This document shows positions 7,831 through 15,500 of a DNA stretch of 17,835 nucleotides, piece after piece. A program made the position numbers and the translations under genes. Positions within the stretch are counted from its first letter, which is position 1. Every line of letters starts with the position of its first letter. A model generated the notes under the pieces. That model ran no database searches. It was given only the letters and a program-made list of their open reading frames with translations, and had not been told where the DNA came from. Location of the stretch: positions 1 through 17,835 of the forward strand of contig JAOXYB010003901.1 of the NCBI GenBank assembly GCA_028565635.1. Reading direction: 5' to 3'. This stretch comes from Phoronis ovalis. Lineage: Eukaryota > Phoronida > Phoronidae.

Positions 7831-8466
7831 CTAAGAAGGAGTACATGGATGGACCATTTTGAAATTGCACTAAAGATTATGACTATAAAATCAATTAAGT
7901 ATTTTTAGCAAATAAAAGATTACCTTTTAATATTTCAAAGATTATTCATGATATTTACATGGGAGTATCGTTTACTTCTTAAAAACGTACAATTTATAAC
8001 CGCTGGATTTTCCGGTAGGATGTACCTAGGATAGGATGTACCTAGATTTTATGAGGTGTCATAAAACGTTCATTAAATTTAATGCGTCGCACACAGGAGT
8101 CTAGAAATACCAACATGACATAGCACGAATGTTAAAATTTCAGAAAACATTTATTTTGTGGGAAAAAAATGCAGATTTTTTACGAATTTTTGTTTAAACA
8201 GTGACGAGAGTCTAGCTTAGACTTAAATAGTCACCTGGATTACTCGCGACAATGCGCCACCTATATTCAGTTCGTTTGGATGAAAACAAAAACTGGGTGA
8301 TTAGCAGGGTACAGGCTAGGATACATGATGGAAAACTATTGAGCGGTAAGCAGTAGAATGGTTATGAAGTAATATGTTAACCTGTGAGGTAGCGTGTCAA
8401 TTACTCGAGCAAAAGACACAAAACCATTTAGTGAGAGGATTGGGTTAAACTTGGTACACATTTTAG
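7831..8466. other. Spacer
   Basis: No supported gene. It contains the short tandem repeat at 8016-8045. A small plus-strand frame at 8217-8300 (LNSHLDYSRQCATYIQ) and a minus-strand GTGGCGCATTG segment with splice-like ends were examined and not called. Confidence 0.45.
8016..8045. repeat. Two-copy 16-bp tandem repeat
   Basis: TAGGATGTACCTAGGA followed directly by TAGGATGTACCTAG. Confidence 0.8.
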
Positions 8467-8871
8467 TTGCCCGGGAGGGGTACTCAAGTTAATTTTTGGT
8501 GGGGCTGTACAGTCCAGTTGAAAATTTTGGACTTGGATTGTATACTTCTTATTGTATTTTTTTGGATTGCTACCGTAAAGAAATTCAAAAATTTGGATTA
8601 CTACTTATATATACTGCTTACAGCAAATAAATTGGATTAATTTTAGGTTTGTATCTAAAAATAGATTTTGGAATTTGGTTTGTGTCAGTCAGTTTGTGTA
8701 AAAATGGATTGCTACTCAAACGTTTTGGATTGTTGCCCTTATATTTCACAAAATTTGGATTGCTACCCTTACATTTCAAAAAATTTGGATTGGTTTGCTA
8801 CAACAAGCTAAAATTTTGGATTGGGTTGGGCGGCACATCCCCGTAGTCAAAAACCATGAGTACCCCCCGGG
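8467..8871. mobile_element. Short inverted-repeat DNA element (MITE-like) with internal GGATTGCTAC repeats
   Basis: The left end CCCGGGAGGGGTACTC (8470-8485) is inverted as GAGTACCCCCCGGG (8858-8871). TTTAG stands at 8462-8466 and again at 8872-8876, a likely 5-bp target duplication. Inside are degenerate repeats of about 30 bases built on TTTGGATTGCTACCCTTA. It has no transposase. The C/G-rich terminal motif plus GTACTC is, as far as I recall, common in short repeats of marine invertebrate genomes. The open frame at 8649-8846 is just translation through these repeats. Confidence 0.7.
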
Positions 8872-8876
8872 TTTAG

Positions 8877-10508
8877 ATGATCACTACCTAACACTTTTGT
8901 TGTTGTTTTGATTGAGCTTTCTATCAAGGCTTTACTAAAATATACCAATAATAATTTTCTTGGCAATATGTAATCAGATATATGAAGTTAAAAAACTATG
9001 TTTTTTTTTGTTTTTTTAGCTTATTAATGCTCACCAGGTGTCAGTCCATTCTGGTGTAAAAATACATCAAGTTACAGCAGCATCAAAATGTATTTTAAAA
9101 TAAACAACATTAATGATAAAAAAATATTCAAGATATTTTGTTTATACTACATTTCATAATTTGTCTCAATCATTTTTGTACAAATTGTATATGAGGATAT
9201 CGCCTAGTAACAGATAAATATCTGATAAAATGAACGATATTTCATGATATGTGCATCACAACACTCCTCCATTTCCCGACTTTATTTCACTGAACTTTAA
9301 TAAATTTGATAACAATGAAGTTGCCAGACAGACAATAAGTAACCTTCACTTGCCCATAATAATACCTTAAAGTTTTACCATAGTACTCTGTTAGTCAATC
9401 AAATTTGATAGTCTAGTGTTTTTAATCAAATTCGTATTGTTTCAGTTTTGATCAATTTTTCACAGTTGGATATTTGCGACTATCGAAGCTAAAAATAGTA
9501 AAAAAAATTAACATGTAAAGAAGGAACAAAATTGTCATAAACATAAAACAAATTAGTTATAATAGTCCCAGGCGTTATGTTAACAGACCTTAACACAATC
9601 CATTCAAACTCATGAAGACTATTTTGTTTCTCGAACCAAAAATGGTGCATAAGCGAATATATTCTGTTTTTTCTGGACAACATTGGCCTGCTTTCTGGTG
9701 TGTTTTGAAGCTGATAGCTGTGGGTGTCAGAGGAAGATGAGAAATGTTTGGAATATGTTTCATACAGGAAAATCTGGAGACATTTTATTGGGTCTATTTT
9801 GACTGCTTACTTGGGTGTAGTGTGATGGTGCTGGTTGTGACTTCAAGTTAGTGTAGGATATTATCTTCACACCAGTGCATGATATGAAGTCCGGGGAATT
9901 TTGAATTTAAAAACTGAGATCAATGTATGGCATTGATTTGAATGGGAAAAAATAGTGTACTGTAGCCATGGCGCTTGTAGAATCAACATTTCTTTATATA
10001 CAGGATGGCATGTTGAAATAAATTGAAATGAAATCATGGTTTACGCAGAGTACGATTGGTGGGAAGTAATACTAGTTATAATGGCTCAGGATTAATGGTT
10101 GATTCCCCGCTTGTTCCCGATAAGAGTTGTTTTAGAATTTTATCTCATGGAAATCAAAAAAACAACAACCTGGTAGTTATTTTAATGTCCAATAATATAT
10201 CTTCCTCTTCCAAAAAGTGGCGTGATCGCATAGCAACATCATGACTCTATTTCACAGGAACTTTATGCTAGTATCAATTACCTTGGTATACAGCAAATAC
10301 TTGCTGCCGAATTTATACACGTGGTATGCATGCCATTTACTCTGTAATATCCAGAACAGATTAGACTGGTGTAGGAAGTACAGAAAATGGAAAATATAGA
10401 ATTCTTGGAATAATTCTGAATTAGAAATGATGCAGGTAAACTATATTGATATTTTGTAATAAAACTAGATGTTTCTGCTTAAAAAATCAAAAAATAAGCT
10501 AGAATAAG
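8877..10508. other. Long stretch without an identified gene
   Basis: Mostly AT-rich. From about 9690 to 10250 base use is less skewed. There are two plus-strand open runs without clear splice partners: 9718-9825 (LWVSEEDEKCLEYVSYRKIW and on) and 10032-10244 (beginning NHGLRRVRLVGSNTSYNGSG). The sequence at about 10013-10036 (GAAATAAATTGAAATGAAAT) resembles the 3' tails of some non-LTR retroelements. A minus-strand frame at 9489-9683 (MLSRKNRIYSLMHHFWFEKQ) is also unassigned. These could be decayed repeats; none is strong enough to call a gene. Confidence 0.3.
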
Positions 10509-10570
10509 ATGCGTGGTCGCTTTGTAGTGTTATTGGATGCAAGGACAACGCCCGGGCCGGGCGGTGCCAG
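10509..10570 (+). CDS. Candidate first exon with consensus donor
   Basis: ATG at 10509 opens a frame MRGRFVVLLDARTTPGPGGA that reaches a near-perfect donor CAG|GTAAGTA at 10571 in phase 2. The exon is far more GC-rich (CCCGGGCCGGGCGG) than its surroundings. Phase 2 does not fit any exon of the downstream membrane-protein gene without an early stop, so it would be a separate gene, an untranslated leader, or chance. Confidence 0.25.
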
Positions 10571-10739
10571 GTAAGTACTATTTGACTGCTATATTACTAA
10601 GATTGATTACCAGAACGAAAAAAACACACGTTATTTTGACAACATGTTTTTTACTAACCGTAAATTTCCATAAATTATTACATAAATGGTTGTTGCTGTA
10701 AGGGAGGAAACCTTGGTTTTGTGCGTTTTCTTTCTTCTA

Positions 10740-11000
10740 GTTTTAGCAAGCTAGACATATGATAATCTCGAAGACGGTTACAGTTAGGAACGTGGAACTT
10801 GGTATGTGACCATTGATGACCTTGAGGTAAAAAGATTATCTAAATGTCAAAGGTCAAATTGCTAAAATTGCTCAAAAATAAGATATTAGGTAATATGGAG
10901 GTGAACCTTTTGTGTTCTTGCCGTAAGGTACAATTAAAGTTTTTTGGCATGTTATAAATTATTTTTTAGAGGTAAGATGGGTAACTCGAGAACGCTTTGT
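10740..11000. repeat. Probable diverged dispersed repeat
   Basis: Contains TCTCGAAGACGG, GGAACTTGGTATGTGACCAT, TGATGACCTTGAGGT and TCAAAGGTCAAA. From memory, this run of phrases is typical of a dispersed repeat in bivalve genomes. It also contains AGGTCA-type half sites, which are part of the repeat rather than evidence of regulation. It needs a genome-wide copy count. Confidence 0.35.
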
Positions 11001-11640
11001 CCTACAGGCATGTAATTTGACTAATTATGGCATTCCCGGGATCAGGAGAGCAGGTATAGAACCGCGTATAGAACCATCCCTTTATAAACAGTAACTGGAA
11101 AAACTATTCCCAAGAGTACGAGTGAACCAATGACCCGGCCTATGCTAGTCGACTATTCATAGCGATTTAATGGCCATACAACCAAAGTGTGCACTGCGTA
11201 TCATAACATGATACTGGTATACAAAACAATGCTGGTATAGAAGGTTAACAGAGGTAACCACACAAATGATCTAATTAAACCCTGGTATTTCAACAAAAAC
11301 CACATGTTTATACTCATATAAACTGTATACTCGAAATGAAAACAGATGACGTGAAACAGTTTTCGATGATGTGAAGAAGTTTATGGATTATAATTGCAGT
11401 AATTACTAATTACATATATTGGGTATAGGTGTCAGTGCAGTAAGTTAAATATCGTTGCGTATTACATATCTAACTAGTAATAGTATATTTATTTTTAATC
11501 GAACATCAATTTCAAATAGTTGATTTAAAATAAGAACCGGACATTGGTGTAGTATCTGGGGAAATGTGATAACCATAAATAAGCCGATCCCTATCTGAAA
11601 GCCTAAGATATTGATTTCCTTTGATCTATTACTCCTCGAA
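11001..11640. other. Spacer before the membrane-protein gene
   Basis: No gene seen. A short direct repeat gtatagaacc occurs twice near 11052-11075; otherwise AT-rich. Confidence 0.45.
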
Positions 11641-11643
11641 ACA

Positions 11644-11693
11644 TATAAAGAAAAGGAGATAGTTTGATGGATAGCTATGCAAAGACGTTTACG
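11644..11693 (+). CDS. Alternative start exon for the type II membrane protein (candidate)
   Basis: ATG at 11667 reads MDSYAKTFT and meets a donor GTAAAG at 11694 in phase 0, which fits the phase-0 acceptor at 12966. The start context has G at +4 but T at -3. A TATAAAG at 11644-11650 lies too close to the ATG to be its own TATA box in the usual spacing. It competes with the start exon ending at 12509; both could be used. Confidence 0.3.
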
Positions 11694-12310
11694 GTAAAGA
11701 AATGAATATACCGTAGTAACATATTTTTAAGTTTTATAGCTAGACCTCCAGTCTGAAACAAGATAAACGTATAGCAAAGTATATTCACAAATTGTCTCAC
11801 AGACAAATTGTACTTACAAATACCTTTTAACGGTATGAATTTGATGAAGAAATTTCTAGTTACATGTATAAGACATAACTTTAACTCTGCCGTAAATATA
11901 TGATTTCAATAAGAATACGAGTAATCTGAGAGTACACTTTAAATTTTACAGTTAATTTTATGGCATTGTCATCAAATCAATATTTGTATTTATATGCCAA
12001 ACACATAAAATATAAGACATTATGAAAAAATGGTATATCTTAATTTTTTACTCAATAATGTAAGCACAAATAAATAACAAGATGTCAGTGCCAGTGTAAA
12101 TAAAGGTATAAAGTCCTCATTTTATTATGACTAGATATTAAAATAGCCAATCAGAATTCAAATAATGGCCATAGAGTCATACTTAAATGGGTTTAAAAGA
12201 AAAACATTTGAGTGAATGTGGTCAAAGGCTGTTTCAAAATGAAGTAGATTTTATTAAAAAATTGGAACGACTCTAATAGTCCAATTGTTATATACCGATA
12301 AGAAGATCAC
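11694..12310. other. AT-rich spacer or first intron
   Basis: No exon or repeat that I can support. If the start exon at 11667-11693 is used, this is intron; otherwise it is upstream flank. Confidence 0.45.
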
Positions 12311-12375
12311 CCGGAAGAACATATCTTATTGGGCGCCTTGTACATACTATTTATTGCCTGAGTATTAGCAGTTCT
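12311..12375 (+). promoter_or_regulatory. Possible core promoter of the type II membrane-protein gene
   Basis: Base use changes from AT-rich to mixed here. Seen in order: CCGGAAG (ETS-type site, 12311-12317), ATTGG (inverted CCAAT, 12328-12332), TATTTAT (TATA-like, 12348-12354) and GCAGTTC (initiator-like, A at 12370). The TATA-to-initiator spacing of 22 is a little short. These are motif matches only. Confidence 0.25.
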
Positions 12376-12509
12376 GACCTAGCCGCGAATGTGAAGACAG
12401 CTCACGTGTGTCACGTATATCTAATACTACAGGAAGAACAGGCAGTGCAGTGAGGACAGCTACAGGCAGGACAGGATAATAACATACAGGAAAGATGGCA
12501 AGATTTTTA
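12370..12509 (+). CDS. Candidate first exon with short coding start MARFL
   Basis: A non-AT-rich leader (CACGTG E-box near 12404, repeated CAGG) leads to ATG at 12495 with A at -3 and G at +4. The frame reads MARFL and then a donor GTACGC at 12510 in phase 0, matching the acceptor at 12966. Without splicing it stops at TAA 12516. The donor is not strong, so the start of the protein remains uncertain. Confidence 0.35.
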
Positions 12510-15500
12510 GTACGCTAAATTATGTACTTGTCATTTCACATATTAAGTATATATTTACTAAAAAATAAGTAGACAACATATACGTATTTATTTTAGAGAA
12601 TAAGTTACCTTTAATGAATTCAAGGTTAATCGGTCCTGTTATAATTTATATGTGAAGCGTGCATTTTTATACTTTGTACTTTTCTAAATTTATAAAGCGA
12701 AATATGGACTCGAATCAGCAGTTACTGTAGAAAAATTATTATACAAGTATACAATGGAGATGGAAAGGATATTAAGGCATACTTTACGTAAACTATTCCA
12801 GTGCTACAGTAGCTGTAGGTGAATTAAAATCTACATAAAAGGACCCTTCCATAAACACTGACCATTGTAAAATGGATAGCAATAAACTTTCCTGGTGAAG
12901 TTTCATCTTTATTCGCTAACAGGGTACAGTATAGGCTTGATTTGTGTTTTATTTTACATTTTCAGAAAACGGAGGTGACTGTTGTGGATAATCCAAGCTA
13001 CGAGCCAGATGATGCAGTAGAGAAAAGCTCTAATGGGAACACACATGTGGGAGACAGTCAAATATATCCAACTGCACCAGATGTGTTTCGCGCAGAGCCA
13101 TTTGAAATTGATGAAGAAGTGAGATTATTCGCATCGTTTCTCTATTTATCTAAGTTTCTAAAAAGATTTCGTGTTACTGTACACATAATTCCGTTCAATT
13201 GTTATACATGTAAACATCGTTAATAAGATGTAACAAAGTTTTTCATTACGTTCGTGAGTGTATTTTCACGTGCTTGCATAAGATATTGTGTGTATTGTCT
13301 TAGTTTTGCTAATCTTCCCACATACATCTCTGTAATTTAGAGTTCCCAAAAAGCTAAAATCAGGTTTTATCTCAGAAAATGATAGGAATAGTTCACACCC
13401 CTTTTATTTACAGCTGTGTTTCGCTTAACAGGATTAAAATGTATTTCTCACTGTCCCGTGCCCCCCTTGAAAATCGTATGTCATTTTTAATGTTTTATTT
13501 TGAAAATTTCATAATTTGCAAACGCTTTGAAATTGGAAATCTTGTTATAAACTACTAGAAAATTACCCGCGATCATCGCGGTATTATTTATGAGCTCTCA
13601 CCACTAATTCACCTTCCGTCCGTAATAATAGGGAAATGAGATATTTCGACATTAAATATTTTTAAACTCTCACCGATATCTGGGATTAGATAATTTTTTA
13701 TCCTTGTTCGCATACGATTTTCAGCTGACACAGGAGTGTGAATATGCTTTAATAAAAACTAGATCATCTCCAAGACAGTTCAATTAAGGTTCTCTGACAC
13801 ACATATATCAAAATATTTCTACCTTGGACCATAAAAATGATTTATATTTCATGCAACATAAATGTACAATGTATTTTCTAGAATTTATACAGCAGTGATA
13901 AGTTCACAGTATCAAGCCGATGGCAATGGAAAAGAATACTATTCATAGTAGTGTTACTTGTATTATTAGCTACCATAGCAGTTGGTATATATTTCGCAGG
14001 TACGTCAACAATTATTCTGAATATTTTTACATCTACACCTGTGAAACGCAAGATTTTTTAGTATCATACAGATATGATCATATACGTAATTCCAAAACCG
14101 CTGCAATTGTGCGGAAAAAATAAAACCGTACGAAATTGTGTGCTTCCAAATACACTGTTAAATGCACAACAATAGGAAGCATCAGTCGGTGGAAGGCCAC
14201 TTGATGTCGGATTAGCAAACAGGTCTCTTACTTATTAATTTTAATTTTTATATTCATTTTTAATACTTAGTTTGGTTCCATTACCACTTTGGCTTTATAA
14301 AACCTATATTACCATTCCATATCAGAATAGTACCGCGTTCATTAAAAGTTTAAAGTCTCTAGATACAAAGATGAACAACCTATGTTTTAATAATTAAAAG
14401 AAGAAATGGACATGAAAAAGTATACATAGCAGTACTATAAACTGTACAAAATCTTGGGTGATATAGTTTGAATTTGGGGATATGACCTGATTTTAAAAAA
14501 AACATTTTTGGGGAGGAAAATGCGTGTTTTGAATTTTAATTTTCAAAAACAATTAATCAAAAACTCCTGCATCTACAAACTAGAACCCATGCATATTTAG
14601 CTCTTTTTATATCATCTATAAAATATATATCAGATGTTTTAAATGTAACTTTATTCAAAAGTTGTGATTTTTTGAAATTTAAGGGTCAGATCAAAATCCA
14701 GACCTTTGTACTTTGAAATTCAGTACTTTTATTTTAAGCAAAGCAATTTTTAAAGAACGATTTGTAGACCAATATGTTAAGATATTTTTTGCCAAGTTTC
14801 AGCTTTGTAGGTGCAGGGTTATTTAATAAATTTTTAAAAAAAATTTAAAAAAAGGTGCAGGGTTATTGAACTAATTGTTTAATCTAAAATTCGAAAATAG
14901 ATTTTTTCCCAAAAATGGCCACTTCTCAGAGCGTGAGAATAATTTTGCAATCTTCTATTTTTCTGGCATACCCATTATGTTTTCGTCTTCAGCCATGGAA
15001 ATAAAAGATGCTAACTATTAAAGATAGTTTAATCTCTCCTAAGGCCAACTCACAAAATATGACACTCGAGCACATAATGCACTAGACATACTTTTGCCAA
15101 CAATGTTTACCGCTTCTATGCCAACAGTTTCTTAAAACATTATTTGTGTTTATCTTTGTGTTCAGTAACATTAAAATACAGCCATTACAAAAAAGTGTAT
15201 ATACTTTAACATGTCTATATATCTTCATTGTGATTAAGAAAATTAAGAAAGAAAGTTAGTTAACAGTGCTATAATGTACATGTATCTCGAATCCTTAAGC
15301 AGTTGGATTATGTGGTGTTACCCCGGGGTTGTCATTAATTAAAGCCTGGATCGGGACAAAGTCATGACTTATTACATTTTTACTTAGCTCGGTTTTACAT
15401 CGGCCAAGAAAATGGCACAGCAGATGAGATTAAGAAGCTAACGAAATGGCGCGGTAATTTTCACATCTTCGACAATGGGTACCACGTCTAATCACACACA

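Noticed and set aside
8649-8846. Plus-strand 65-residue open frame with repeated FGLLPL
   Set aside because: It translates the internal tandem repeats of the inverted-repeat element at 8467-8871.
15318-15332. ACCCCGGGGTTGTC as another element end
   Set aside because: The short palindrome lacks the GTGAC or GTACTC continuation and has no partner nearby.
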